Below are positions 26,448 through 35,000 of a DNA stretch of 64,000 nucleotides, piece after piece. The notes under the pieces are model-generated. The model searched no databases, was not told where the DNA came from, and was given only the letters and a program-made list of their open reading frames with translations. The translations under genes were made by a program, and so were the position numbers. The stretch lies in assembly GCA_024683935.1 (NCBI GenBank), contig JAIKXV010000025.1, positions 1-64,000 on the forward strand, in the 5' to 3' direction. Position 1 is the first letter of the stretch. Each line of letters begins with the position of its first letter. The stretch comes from Lachnospiraceae bacterium. GTDB lineage: Bacteria; Bacillota_A; Clostridia; Lachnospirales; Lachnospiraceae.

Positions 26448-26501
26448 TTAAATCTTTCTTAGACAGGTCTAACTATTATGCGGTTTTGACGCAGTTCAGA
26501 C

Positions 26502-26530
26502 TTGATAAAGAAATAGAGGGGTGATATTAT
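26502..26530 (+). promoter_or_regulatory. Promoter of the 26562 membrane protein gene
   Basis: TTGATA (26502-26507) and TATTAT (26525-26530) are 17 bases apart, and a TG one base before the -10 box gives an extended -10. A GGGGG ribosome binding site follows at about 26550. Confidence 0.6.
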
Positions 26531-26561
26531 CATTTGAATTAAGTATTCAGGGGGAAAACTG

Positions 26562-27359
26562 ATGAAAATAGGAAATTACAGGAAACATTTAATAGACTCT
26601 TATAAGGAAAACCATAAGACCTTCATTTTTTATACGATACTGAGGATCATGGTTATTCTGACCCTTATAAGGTGCATTATCACCGGAAACTATCAGAGCG
26701 CCATGCTCTGCGTTCTGTCGCTGATGCTTTTCTTCCTGCCGGCGCTGATCCAGGACAAGATGAAGCTCACGATACCGCCGGTATTCCAGGTGATAATATT
26801 CAGCTTTATTTTCGCGGCGGAGATATTAGGTGAAGTAAACCACTACTATGTGAGGATACACGGATGGGACACCATGCTGCATACGCTGAACGGATTCCTC
26901 TGCGCTGCCATAGGCTTTTCTCTTGTATATCTCCTGAACCGCGGTAGTGAGAATGTGAATCTCTCACCCTTCTATCTGACGCTGGTGGCGTTCTGCTTTT
27001 CAATGACAGTGGGAGTGGTGTGGGAATTCTTTGAATTCACGATGGATCAGTTTTTCTTCGTCGATATGCAGAAGGATTTTATCGTGCAGGAATTCGGATC
27101 TGTTACGCTGGATCCCGCCAATATGGGCACTCCTATTGATGTTAAGGGCATCACGGAAACCATCATTCATACGTCATCCGGTGAAACCTATACGGTAAAC
27201 GGAGGATATCTCGATATCGGTATCCTGGATACGATGAAGGATCTTCTCGTAAATCTCGTTGGGGCAGTCGTATTCTCATTTATTGGCTATTCTACCCTTA
27301 AGTTTTCAAAGTCATCCAAAATTGCGGATAACCTTATCATAAAGCCCAATAAGGACTGA
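26562..27359 (+). CDS. Membrane protein, DUF2238-like
   Basis: The 265-residue protein has six to seven predicted membrane segments between about 22 and 165 and one near 230-250. The sequence HGWDTMLHTLNGFLCAAIGFSL and VVWEFFEFTMDQFF resemble the DUF2238/YjdF membrane family, where a conserved Asp and His face the membrane interior. Function is unknown. The HD-GYP sensor gene begins 30 bases downstream and may be co-transcribed, which could link this protein to cyclic-di-GMP signalling only by position. Confidence 0.7.
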   Translation: MKIGNYRKHLIDSYKENHKTFIFYTILRIMVILTLIRCIITGNYQSAMLCVLSLMLFFLPALIQDKMKLTIPPVFQVIIFSFIFAAEILGEVNHYYVRIHGWDTMLHTLNGFLCAAIGFSLVYLLNRGSENVNLSPFYLTLVAFCFSMTVGVVWEFFEFTMDQFFFVDMQKDFIVQEFGSVTLDPANMGTPIDVKGITETIIHTSSGETYTVNGGYLDIGILDTMKDLLVNLVGAVVFSFIGYSTLKFSKSSKIADNLIIKPNKD

Positions 27360-27389
27360 TATTTTCCGGGAGTTTAAGCGGGTTCCGTT

Positions 27390-30300
27390 ATGAAAAAGGA
27401 TACGTTTATTTTCAAAATACTGATATATCTGACGGTCATGGTGCTTACCGCCACGGCTCCCGTATGCGCTTTTGCCGAAGAGCATGAGATAGCGGTTGAT
27501 CCCACGGGAAGCACCGAGGGCTATTCTGCCATTCTCTATGACAACACCGACGGGCTCCCGACTTCGGAGTCCAATACCATTGCGGAAACTGAAGAAGGCT
27601 TTATCTGGATCGGAAGCTACAGCGGTCTCATAAGATATGACGGCGCCAACTTTGAACGTATTGATTCCGTGTCGACCGGTATAGCCAACGTTATAAGCCT
27701 GTATGTGGATGATCAGAACCGGCTCTGGGTAGGCACCAATGACAGCGGTCTCGTGATGAAGGACGGGGGCAGATACATCTCCTTCAATAAAGAAGATGGC
27801 CTGAATGCTCCCATGGTGCGTAGTATCGCAGGAGATCCCAGGGGAAATATCTATGTGGGTACAGCCCACGGCGTAAATATTGTGGACGAGGAAATGAATC
27901 TTACCGGGATAGATGATCCCCGGATTTATGACCAGTATATTCGTAACATGAAGACCGGGAGCGACGGTACGGTTTACGGCCTGACCTGGGACGGGGATGT
28001 ATTTACCTTAAAGGACAAGAAACTTACCGGATATTACTCCACCAAGAAGATGGGAGTGGAGAATGTTATCTCCATTAATCCCGATCCCGACGAACCCGGC
28101 TATGTATATCTCGGCACGGAGAAATCCGAGATAGTACACGGGAACCTGGCCGACGGTTTTGCCAAAAAGGAACGGATAGACGTTTCGCCTCTTGGCTATG
28201 TGAATTCCATAAATGAGATCGGGGGCGATTTCTGGGTGTGCGCTGATAACGGTATCGGAAAAGCGCATAACGGCAGGTTCGTAACCCTTGATAATATTCC
28301 TCTTACGAATTCCATAGAGCACATGCTGGTGGATTACGAGGGAAATATGTGGTTCACATCCTCCAGGCAGGGAGTGATGAAAATAGTTCCCAACAGGTTT
28401 TCCGATGTTTTTGAGCGCTATAACTTAGAGAGCAGGGTTGTGAACAGCACCTGTGAACAGGGTAACAGGCTCTATATCGCAACGGACACAGGCCTAGCTG
28501 TCTTAGAGGACAACAGGGTTCTGGAGAGTGTTCCGATAAAGTCCGCCCGCACAGCATCCGGAAAGGATCTGGGAGCATCGGATCTCTTTGATATTCTGGG
28601 TGAATGCAGGATACGTTCGGTAATAGAAGATAAAAACAATGATCTCTGGTTTTCCACATACAGCGATAACTGTCTGGTAAGGCTTCATGACGGTGATGTC
28701 ACCTGCTTTAGAATGGATGACGGAATGCCTTCGGACCGGGTCAGGGCCTGCTATGAAACGGATGAGGGACTGATCCTTGCATCCTGCTCTGCGGGAGGCG
28801 TGGCTGTCATAGAGGGTGACAGGGTAAAGGATGTTTATATGAACGGTGAAACCATCGGCACCTCCGACGTCCTTACCATCTGCCAGGATTTCGACGGAAA
28901 TACCGTGCTGGGTACGGACGGCGACGGGATATACATCATGAACGGCAGCAATGTCATGAATATCAATACGGATTCGGGTTTGAATTCGGGCGTGGTCATG
29001 AGGATAAAGAGGAGTACCACAAGGAAGGTTCTCTGGATCGTAACCAGCAATTCCCTGGCGTTTATGGACGAGGATCATAAGGTCACCACGATAAAGAATT
29101 TCCCCTATTCCAATAACTTCGACATCTTCGAGAACAGCAAGGGTGAAATGTGGATCCTAAGCAGCAACGGCGTATATGTGATATCGGTGGATGCAGTGCT
29201 GAGAAACGGTGAACTGTCACCGGTTTACTACGGAAGGGAAAACGGCCTTCCCTGTATCGCCACTGCAAATTCCTACAGCGAGCTTACCGAAGACGGGGAT
29301 CTCTATATTTCCGGAACCACGAAGGTGGCCAAGGTTAATATTGAAAAGGTCTTTGAAAACGTGAGCAACGTGAAAATGGCAGTTCCCTTCGTGGAAGAGG
29401 ACGGTAAGACATACTATCCCGATGAAAACGGGGTGATCAAGCTGCCTTCCGGCGGAAAGAAGCTCACGGTCCACGCCTTTGTCTATACCTATTCGATGAT
29501 GAATCCTCTGGTGACCTATTATCTGGACGGATTTGACGAAAACGCGGTTACGGTAGAGAGAAAGAATCTGGTTCCCATAGATTATACAAACTTAAACGGC
29601 GGCAATTACCGATTTGTAATGAAGGTAAAGGATCCTCTGGGAAACAGCGAGAGCGAGCTCTTCGTGAATATCGTGAAGGAAAAAGCGGTGTATGAGACCG
29701 TGTGGTTCAGGCTGCTGGTTGCTTTGCTCGTAATCCTCATTATCTCCGCATTTGTACGGCTGTATATCAAAGATAAGACTAAAAAGCTGGAAAAGAAACA
29801 GGAAGAGAACAGGCTCTTTATCCGGGAGATGACCGAAGCCTTCGCAAAGACCATAGATATGAAGGACAAGTATACAAACGGCCATTCCAGAAGAGTGGCG
29901 GAATATACGGCGATGCTGGCCCGGGAGCTCGGCTGTGATGAAGAGGAGATTGAAAAGTATTACAATATCGCCCTCCTCCATGACATAGGAAAGATCGGAG
30001 TGCCGCCGGAGGTGCTGAATAAACCGGGACAGCTTACGGATGAAGAGTTCCAGATCATCAAGTCCCATTCTGCTCTGGGCTATAACGTCCTTAAGGACAT
30101 AGAGGTAATGCCGGATCTCGCCATAGGCGCGGGTTCACATCACGAGAGACCCGACGGAAAAGGCTATCCAAAGGGGCTTTCCGGGGATGAAATCCCGAGA
30201 GTTGCACAGATAATCGCGGTTGCCGATACTTTCGACGCCATGTATTCCGATCGTCCGTACAGAAAGCGCATGAATTTTGAAAAGGCGGTTTCCATTATAA

Positions 30301-30455
30301 AGGATGCAGCCGGAACCCAGCTGGAAAAGGATGTGGTGGAAGCATTCCTGCGGCTTGTGGATCAGGGCAAGATGAGGGCTCCCGATGATGATGGGGGAGG
30401 AACGACCGAGGATATCGATAACATCCACAAGAATTACAAAAAAACAGAGGCTTAA
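27390..30455 (+). CDS. Beta-propeller sensor with HD-GYP output
   Basis: The 1021-residue protein has a signal sequence or first membrane segment (about 8-30). An extracellular domain of about 700 residues follows, with repeats such as GFIWIGSYSGLIRYDG and NRLWVGTNDSGLV, typical of two-component-regulator propellers. A Y_Y_Y-type domain (about 690-765) leads to a membrane helix at about 772-793. The cytoplasmic HD-GYP domain has LLHDIGKIGVP near 862-872 and HHERPDGKGYPKGL near 915. The propeller/Y_Y_Y sensor is best known from Bacteroides hybrid systems that detect polysaccharides; here it is joined directly to a cyclic-di-GMP phosphodiesterase domain. The ligand is not known. No clear ribosome binding site precedes ATG 27390. 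Confidence 0.88.
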   Translation: MKKDTFIFKILIYLTVMVLTATAPVCAFAEEHEIAVDPTGSTEGYSAILYDNTDGLPTSESNTIAETEEGFIWIGSYSGLIRYDGANFERIDSVSTGIANVISLYVDDQNRLWVGTNDSGLVMKDGGRYISFNKEDGLNAPMVRSIAGDPRGNIYVGTAHGVNIVDEEMNLTGIDDPRIYDQYIRNMKTGSDGTVYGLTWDGDVFTLKDKKLTGYYSTKKMGVENVISINPDPDEPGYVYLGTEKSEIVHGNLADGFAKKERIDVSPLGYVNSINEIGGDFWVCADNGIGKAHNGRFVTLDNIPLTNSIEHMLVDYEGNMWFTSSRQGVMKIVPNRFSDVFERYNLESRVVNSTCEQGNRLYIATDTGLAVLEDNRVLESVPIKSARTASGKDLGASDLFDILGECRIRSVIEDKNNDLWFSTYSDNCLVRLHDGDVTCFRMDDGMPSDRVRACYETDEGLILASCSAGGVAVIEGDRVKDVYMNGETIGTSDVLTICQDFDGNTVLGTDGDGIYIMNGSNVMNINTDSGLNSGVVMRIKRSTTRKVLWIVTSNSLAFMDEDHKVTTIKNFPYSNNFDIFENSKGEMWILSSNGVYVISVDAVLRNGELSPVYYGRENGLPCIATANSYSELTEDGDLYISGTTKVAKVNIEKVFENVSNVKMAVPFVEEDGKTYYPDENGVIKLPSGGKKLTVHAFVYTYSMMNPLVTYYLDGFDENAVTVERKNLVPIDYTNLNGGNYRFVMKVKDPLGNSESELFVNIVKEKAVYETVWFRLLVALLVILIISAFVRLYIKDKTKKLEKKQEENRLFIREMTEAFAKTIDMKDKYTNGHSRRVAEYTAMLARELGCDEEEIEKYYNIALLHDIGKIGVPPEVLNKPGQLTDEEFQIIKSHSALGYNVLKDIEVMPDLAIGAGSHHERPDGKGYPKGLSGDEIPRVAQIIAVADTFDAMYSDRPYRKRMNFEKAVSIIKDAAGTQLEKDVVEAFLRLVDQGKMRAPDDDGGGTTEDIDNIHKNYKKTEA

Positions 30456-30460
30456 ACTTC

Positions 30461-30492
30461 GTACCCCGGGGGACAGAAAGTTCCCGGGGTAC
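30461..30492 (+). terminator. Hairpin after the HD-GYP sensor gene
   Basis: GTACCCCGGG (30461-30470) pairs perfectly with CCCGGGGTAC (30483-30492). The run after it is only TGTTAAAT, so termination would be weak or rely on another factor. Confidence 0.5.
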
Positions 30493-30541
30493 TGTTAAAT
30501 ACGGGCTTTGACGGCAGTTCACAAAATTTTCACAAAATTTG

Positions 30542-30568
30542 TTAGCACTCGCTATTGACGAGTGCTAA
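30542..30568. promoter_or_regulatory. CIRCE operator (HrcA binding site)
   Basis: The sequence TTAGCACTC, nine bases, GAGTGCTAA matches the CIRCE consensus without mismatch. HrcA binds it and represses heat-shock genes. It is upstream of the hsp20 gene and its right half overlaps the -35 box of the promoter. Confidence 0.96.
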
Positions 30569-30583
30569 CAAAGGTGGTATAAC
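30555..30583 (+). promoter_or_regulatory. hsp20 promoter, -35 box inside CIRCE
   Basis: TTGACG (30555-30560) and TATAAC (30578-30583) have a 17-base spacer. The -35 hexamer lies inside the loop and right arm of CIRCE, so HrcA binding would block RNA polymerase directly. Confidence 0.75.
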
Positions 30584-30666
30584 ATAATCGTAAACAAAAG
30601 ATGCCCCGATAAAAAGGGCAGAACAAGACTCAAAATATATGAGCCGTAAAAAAAGGAGGCTTTATT

Positions 30667-31119
30667 ATGTTATTACCCAGCATTTTTAATGAAAACTTTG
30701 CAGACGACATTTTCAACGATTTCTTTGATGTTCCGGTTACCTTCAAGCAGGTATGGAATCCCGGACTTACTTCCGGAACCAGCATGATGCAGACCGATGT
30801 AAAGGAATCAGACAAGGACTTCGAACTGGACATCTCCCTTCCCGGATTTAAGAAGGAGGATATAAAGGCCGAGCTGAAGGAAGGCTATCTCACCATCAAC
30901 GCAGAGCATGCGGAGAACAAGGAAGAGAAGGAAGAGGGCAAGTACATCCGTAAGGAGCGCTACACCGGACACTGCAGCAGGAGCTTCTATGTAGGCGAAG
31001 AGGTTACAGAGAATGATATCCGTGCCAAGTTCGAGAACGGTGTCCTGACCCTCAGCATTCCTAAAAAGGAGTCTGAAAAGAAGGTTGAAGAGAAGAAGCT
31101 CATCGCCATCGAGGGATGA
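30667..31119 (+). CDS. hsp20: Small heat-shock protein Hsp20
   Basis: The 150-residue protein has an N-terminal arm (MLLPSIFNENFADDIFNDFF) and an alpha-crystallin domain at about 40-140. Its landmarks are KESDKDFELDISLPGFKKEDIKAEL, YIRKERYTGHCSRSFYVG and the late FENGVLTLSIPKKE. It is an ATP-independent holdase that keeps unfolding proteins soluble in the cytoplasm. AAAGGAGG precedes the ATG. Regulation by HrcA through a perfect CIRCE is visible; the gene appears single, ending at its own terminator. Confidence 0.95.
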   Translation: MLLPSIFNENFADDIFNDFFDVPVTFKQVWNPGLTSGTSMMQTDVKESDKDFELDISLPGFKKEDIKAELKEGYLTINAEHAENKEEKEEGKYIRKERYTGHCSRSFYVGEEVTENDIRAKFENGVLTLSIPKKESEKKVEEKKLIAIEG

Positions 31120-31149
31120 TAAAAACAACTGAATATCTGCCATGATCAG

Positions 31150-31183
31150 CGCCGCGGGTCCGGAAAGATCCGCGGCGTTTTCC
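31150..31183 (+). terminator. Terminator after hsp20
   Basis: CGCCGCGG (31150-31157) pairs with CCGCGGCG (31170-31177), followed by TTTTCC. Confidence 0.8.
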
Positions 31184-31322
31184 TGTTTTCATAAGGGATT
31201 TTTAAGGGTTTTTAAAGTTTAAGATTATTTTAATTTCGTGGAATTTATGTCCTGTCTGTGGTACGATACGCAAAGAAAGCCGGTATAAATTTAAAACATG
31301 AAACGGTTTAAGGAGTGAAGCG

Positions 31323-32051
31323 ATGATGATCAGATCAAAGATTATAAAGACACTGGCGGTGCTGGCAGCACTTATGCTTATGACAGCCGGATTTACCGGG
31401 TGCAGGATGAATCTTCCCGATACCTCGGGGATAGGTCCGGATGCACAGAAAAAAGAAGAAAGCACGGCAGAGGCAGCAGAAGAGAAAAGCACTGACGCCG
31501 CAGAAGAGGAAGCCGCATCTGCAGAAACCAAAGACGGCATTGATATGATGCTGGAAGGCGTTGCGGACGAAAATGATGATGTAACGGCCGGAACAGTAGA
31601 GGAAGGCTTATATTCCATGTCTGCACTGCTTAATGAAGAAACCTATTTTAACGTGGATGCAGTTGAGGCAGTTTTAAAGGATAAGAGTGCTTCCGGTGCA
31701 TCAGATGCCAAGGATATGGCCGGAGATCTGAATAAGGCAAGGCTGGCGTACCTTACCGCTTATTATGAGGGAGACGAAGCTTCCGCAAAGGAAGATCTGG
31801 CGGAATACGAGAAGGGTACTCCTTCCAGTGCTGAAATGGATATCATCAGGTCTTTCTATCCTCAGATCGGAAAAGTCTTTGCCCAGTTTGATATTACAAA
31901 CTACGACTTTACGTCTCCGCTTGATGCTGATGACACCTACATATCATATGACGTATTCTCATCTGCAAATGAGCCCTTCACAATGGAATTCTCCTTTGAC
32001 GAGGGTACTTTAACGGATATAAATCTCTCCTATGACGGAGATCTTCAGTAA
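31323..32051 (+). CDS. Lipoprotein of unknown function, related to the one at 58498
   Basis: The protein has 242 residues with a lipoprotein signal ending in FTGC (Cys27 from the first ATG; an ATG three bases later is an alternative start). A low-complexity acidic and Ala-rich linker (about 38-70) precedes a C-terminal domain of about 130 residues: NKARLAYLTAYYEGDEASA, KVFAQFDITNYDF and FTMEFSFDEGTLTDINLSY. The same order of motifs occurs in the lipoprotein at 58498-59376, so the two share a domain. AAGGAG is upstream. A solute-binding lipoprotein follows 28 bases later. I do not recognise a named family. Confidence 0.75.
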   Translation: MMIRSKIIKTLAVLAALMLMTAGFTGCRMNLPDTSGIGPDAQKKEESTAEAAEEKSTDAAEEEAASAETKDGIDMMLEGVADENDDVTAGTVEEGLYSMSALLNEETYFNVDAVEAVLKDKSASGASDAKDMAGDLNKARLAYLTAYYEGDEASAKEDLAEYEKGTPSSAEMDIIRSFYPQIGKVFAQFDITNYDFTSPLDADDTYISYDVFSSANEPFTMEFSFDEGTLTDINLSYDGDLQ

Positions 32052-32079
32052 AGAAGCATAGACAGAAGGAGGAGAAGGT

Positions 32080-33498
32080 ATGAAAAGCAAGGCGGTATCC
32101 CTGCTGCTTACAGGCGTGCTGATAGCAGGTCTGGCTGCGTGCGGAGGTGCCGGGGAAAAGGGTGGAAATGCCGCAGAGGCGACAGATTCACCGGCTGCCG
32201 GAAGCAAGGCAGAAGCTGTAAAGGGGGAAAACAAGGGAACAGTAACGGATAGTCCCGAGCAGGAGATTGTGGATACGGCCGGTACCACCATTACCGTTAT
32301 GTGCAGCCAGGACTGGGTTGAAGACGCGGAACGGGAACTGGGTCTGAAATTTGAGGAAGAAACCGGAATACATGTGGACTATCAGATAGTACCGGCTGAT
32401 CAGTATCAGGATCAGCTCCTTATGAGACTTAATAACGGTGAGGGTCCGGATATATGGGGCGCCCAATCGGGGTTTGCCCTTTCCACAACTTATAATGTGA
32501 CCGAGAATGCGGTTGATCTTTCCAATGAAGACTGGGCGGATGCTTACAGTCCTTTTTCTGCGGAACAGACCGGTGTCGGGGGTGTGAACTACGGTATGAC
32601 CTACTACGATACCACCACCGATTATTATATGGTTTATAATAAAAAGCTTTTCGAGGCAGCCGGAGCGACGGTTCCCACAACCTGGGACGAGTTCATTTCA
32701 GTCTGTGAGAAGCTTTCCGCCAGCGGCGTAACGCCGATCTATGAGCCTATAGTTGACGGCTGGCATGTACTGCTGCTCTGGACAGAGAATGCACAGGTCT
32801 ATGACCATACCGATCCCAGAATGATAGACAGGCTGAATAAGAATGAGATAAGCTTTGAAGCCTGTGCAAATATGAAAAAAGCCCTTGACCAGATGAATGA
32901 GCTGGCGAAAAAGGGTTACTTCGGCGAAAACTACATGAGTGATGAATTTGCCGACGCAGAAGGTTATCTCGCCAGCGGAGAGTATGCGATGTGCATGCTG
33001 AAAACAGGGGCGATAAAGACCATAGTTAACAGCGATCTCAATACGAACGGTTACACGGAGGATGACTTTGGGCTTTTCATTCTGCCTATCGTGGATAACC
33101 AGTATCTGAATATCCATCCCACCGGACCTTCCCGTTTCATCTATTCAGGATCGAAGCATATTGATGAAGCCAAGCAGTATCTGTCATTTATTGCCCGGAA
33201 GGAAAGTGTCCAGTATATGATAGACAACTCGGATGAAGTGGAGAATCTTCCCCTTGAGGTCGGACAGACCCCCGAGTATTCCAAAACTACAAGAGAGTTC
33301 CTGGACGGCTTTGATGATGAGCATTCCGGCATGGTGCTTCAGGATGTGGTGCTCTACTTCAATGAACAGTGGATGGAGATCAATGCGGATATTTCAGCCA
33401 TGTTTGAGGGAGACATGACAAGCTCGGAGGTTCTTAAGGGAATTGACGAGAGAAGAGCACAGCTCGCCCAGGCAGCCGGAGATCCGAACTGGAACTGA
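32080..33498 (+). CDS. Family 1 extracellular solute-binding lipoprotein
   Basis: The 472-residue protein has a lipobox LAAC with the modified Cys21, a short charged linker, then a UgpB/MalE-like type 2 binding fold. ITVMCSQDWVEDAERELGLKFEEETGI starts the domain. Carbohydrate-binding proteins of this family typically show the MVYNKKLFEAAGATVPTTWDEF segment seen here. It would deliver an oligosaccharide or similar ligand to an ABC importer, but no permease or ATPase gene is adjacent, so it uses a distant one or acts as a sensor. GGAGGAGAAGG precedes the ATG. A terminator follows. Confidence 0.9.
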   Translation: MKSKAVSLLLTGVLIAGLAACGGAGEKGGNAAEATDSPAAGSKAEAVKGENKGTVTDSPEQEIVDTAGTTITVMCSQDWVEDAERELGLKFEEETGIHVDYQIVPADQYQDQLLMRLNNGEGPDIWGAQSGFALSTTYNVTENAVDLSNEDWADAYSPFSAEQTGVGGVNYGMTYYDTTTDYYMVYNKKLFEAAGATVPTTWDEFISVCEKLSASGVTPIYEPIVDGWHVLLLWTENAQVYDHTDPRMIDRLNKNEISFEACANMKKALDQMNELAKKGYFGENYMSDEFADAEGYLASGEYAMCMLKTGAIKTIVNSDLNTNGYTEDDFGLFILPIVDNQYLNIHPTGPSRFIYSGSKHIDEAKQYLSFIARKESVQYMIDNSDEVENLPLEVGQTPEYSKTTREFLDGFDDEHSGMVLQDVVLYFNEQWMEINADISAMFEGDMTSSEVLKGIDERRAQLAQAAGDPNWN

Positions 33499-33540
33499 TC
33501 ATCCGGAGATAATAAAGCATAACGAAGAATATTTACAGCA

Positions 33541-33572
33541 AAAGAGACTGTTTAACGGCAGTCTCTTTTTTC
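33541..33572 (+). terminator. Terminator after the solute-binding protein
   Basis: AAAGAGACTG (33541-33550) pairs with CAGTCTCTTT (33559-33568) and the T-run continues to about 33571. Confidence 0.9.
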
Positions 33573-33593
33573 TGCCCTGTCTGCTGCGGTTTA

Positions 33594-33602
33594 TGATATA
33601 AT
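33594..33602 (+). promoter_or_regulatory. Extended -10 promoter directly before the AAC(3)-like gene
   Basis: TGATATAAT (33594-33602) is a consensus extended -10. The ATG begins seven bases later at 33610, there is no convincing -35 box and no ribosome binding site. Transcription would start at or next to the start codon. Confidence 0.6.
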
Positions 33603-33609
33603 ACTTCCC

Positions 33610-34395
33610 ATGGATGAAAAGTACGTACCCTTAAGAGAGATCCCCGGATACTTCGGTCTTCATGAAGGAGACAGTGTCTGGGTGTCGTCAGACGTGAAGA
33701 CCCTTCTATACACATCCCTTGAACATGGGGATTCCGGCGATATGAATGATCTGATAGACGGGATCATTGATATCATAGGTCCCGAGGGGACTATCCTTAT
33801 TCCCACCTTTAACTGGGATTTCTGCAAGGGAAAGACCTTTGACATAAGGAAGACTCCCTGCCGTACCGGGGTCATCGGAAAGGTTGCCCTGAAAAGAGAG
33901 GATTTTAAGAGGACAAAGCACCCTATATACAGCTTTGCCGTATGGGGACGGGATGCAGAGGAACTCTGCGCCCTCAACAATAAAAGCTCCTTCGGCGCCG
34001 ATTCTCCTTTCACCTATTGCAGGGATCACAATACCAAAAATGTATTTATAGATGTAGAATGCCAGCATTCCTATACCTTCGTGCACTATGTGGAGGAGCA
34101 GGCGGGGATCAGCTACCGCTATCTGAAGGATTTTACCGCGGGGTATATCGACTATGACGGTGTGGAAAGCGAACGCACCTATTCCATGAATGTGCGTGAC
34201 CTGGACAAGGATATATTTATAACCATATATCCCTTTGAAGAAGACTTTAAGAAGGCCGGGGCTTCCAGGAGATATGAGGTTGACGGCATTCCCATGAAGA
34301 CCATAGAGATGGGAAAGACCTATGACATCATATATGATGATGTGGTAAACAACAGGAGCAGAAAGATCTGCTCCTATACGGGACAGGATGATTAA
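33610..34395 (+). CDS. AAC(3)-family N-acetyltransferase
   Basis: The 261-residue protein belongs to the aminoglycoside 3-N-acetyltransferase fold family. Landmarks are GDSVWVSSDVKTLLY, the IIGPEGTILIPTFNWDFC stretch, a PCRTGVIGKVALKRE segment, the conserved TKHPIYSFAVWG with the HPxxS pattern, and SSFGADSPFTY. Classical family members acetylate amino groups of aminoglycosides with acetyl-CoA. Chromosomal members often act on other amino sugars, and the tight linkage here to an acyl carrier protein and a MaoC hydratase makes a biosynthetic or glycan role more likely than resistance. It opens a five-gene unit. Confidence 0.82.
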   Translation: MDEKYVPLREIPGYFGLHEGDSVWVSSDVKTLLYTSLEHGDSGDMNDLIDGIIDIIGPEGTILIPTFNWDFCKGKTFDIRKTPCRTGVIGKVALKREDFKRTKHPIYSFAVWGRDAEELCALNNKSSFGADSPFTYCRDHNTKNVFIDVECQHSYTFVHYVEEQAGISYRYLKDFTAGYIDYDGVESERTYSMNVRDLDKDIFITIYPFEEDFKKAGASRRYEVDGIPMKTIEMGKTYDIIYDDVVNNRSRKICSYTGQDD

Positions 34396-34999
34396 ATCCA
34401 TAATCAGAAAGGAAGAATACAGGGCGATATACCGTTTCCTTGACCGGGTTTCCCCCCTTCCGCATGACTGCGGCGGCCTCTGCAATGCAGTCTGCTGCGG
34501 TACAAAGGATGACCGGCAGTGGGATGAGAAGATGGGTATATATCTCCTGCCCGGGGAAGACAAGATCCACGATAAAAAGGATGACTGGCTTTCCTGGAGC
34601 GAGGAGTCCACGGAGGACTATGAGTTCCCGCCTTCCTGGAAGGGCAAGGTATTCTTTGTGAAGTGCAAGGATGCTCCCCGCTGTCCCAGGGAAAAACGGC
34701 CGATACAGTGCAGGACTTTTCCGCTTTCGCCCCATTTTTTGGATGAAGGGCATCTCACCCTTATCTGGAGCAGCGATAAGCTCCCCTACACCTGCCCTCT
34801 TATAGAGGAAGGATATAAACTGGAATACGACTTTGTAAAAGCTACCTACACCGTATGGAAGCATCTGACGCGGGATCCCCTGATCCTTGATCTTATAGAA
34901 ACCGCCTCTCTTGAAAGGGAGAGGGATAATGCCCGGATAAAGCTGGTATATGATCCGCTGAGACCGGATCTGAATGAATATATAAAGGAGAAACACTGA
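34388..34999 (+). CDS. Cysteine-cluster protein (YkgJ-like), unknown function
   Basis: The 203-residue protein has at least eight cysteines in clusters: CGGLCNAVCC near 29-38, CKDAPRC and then PIQCRTFPLSP near 95-118, and CPL further on. The pattern of an early CxxxC-CC and a later CRxFPLSP is reminiscent of YkgJ-type putative zinc/iron-chelating proteins. It overlaps the acetyltransferase by eight bases and ends one base before the acyl carrier protein start. A metal-binding maturation or redox role in this small unit is possible; I have no direct evidence for its reaction. Confidence 0.7.
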   Translation: MIKSIIRKEEYRAIYRFLDRVSPLPHDCGGLCNAVCCGTKDDRQWDEKMGIYLLPGEDKIHDKKDDWLSWSEESTEDYEFPPSWKGKVFFVKCKDAPRCPREKRPIQCRTFPLSPHFLDEGHLTLIWSSDKLPYTCPLIEEGYKLEYDFVKATYTVWKHLTRDPLILDLIETASLERERDNARIKLVYDPLRPDLNEYIKEKH

Positions 35000-35000
35000 T

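Noticed and set aside
26160..26451. Plus-strand frames of 71 and 90 codons over the ferredoxin gene
   Set aside because: They are antisense to a perfect 2[4Fe-4S] ferredoxin with its own promoter, ribosome binding site and terminator.
33610..34395. Calling the AAC(3)-family gene an antibiotic-resistance gene
   Set aside because: Only the fold family is visible. The operon context (ACP, MaoC) and the absence of mobile-element signs speak against acquired resistance.
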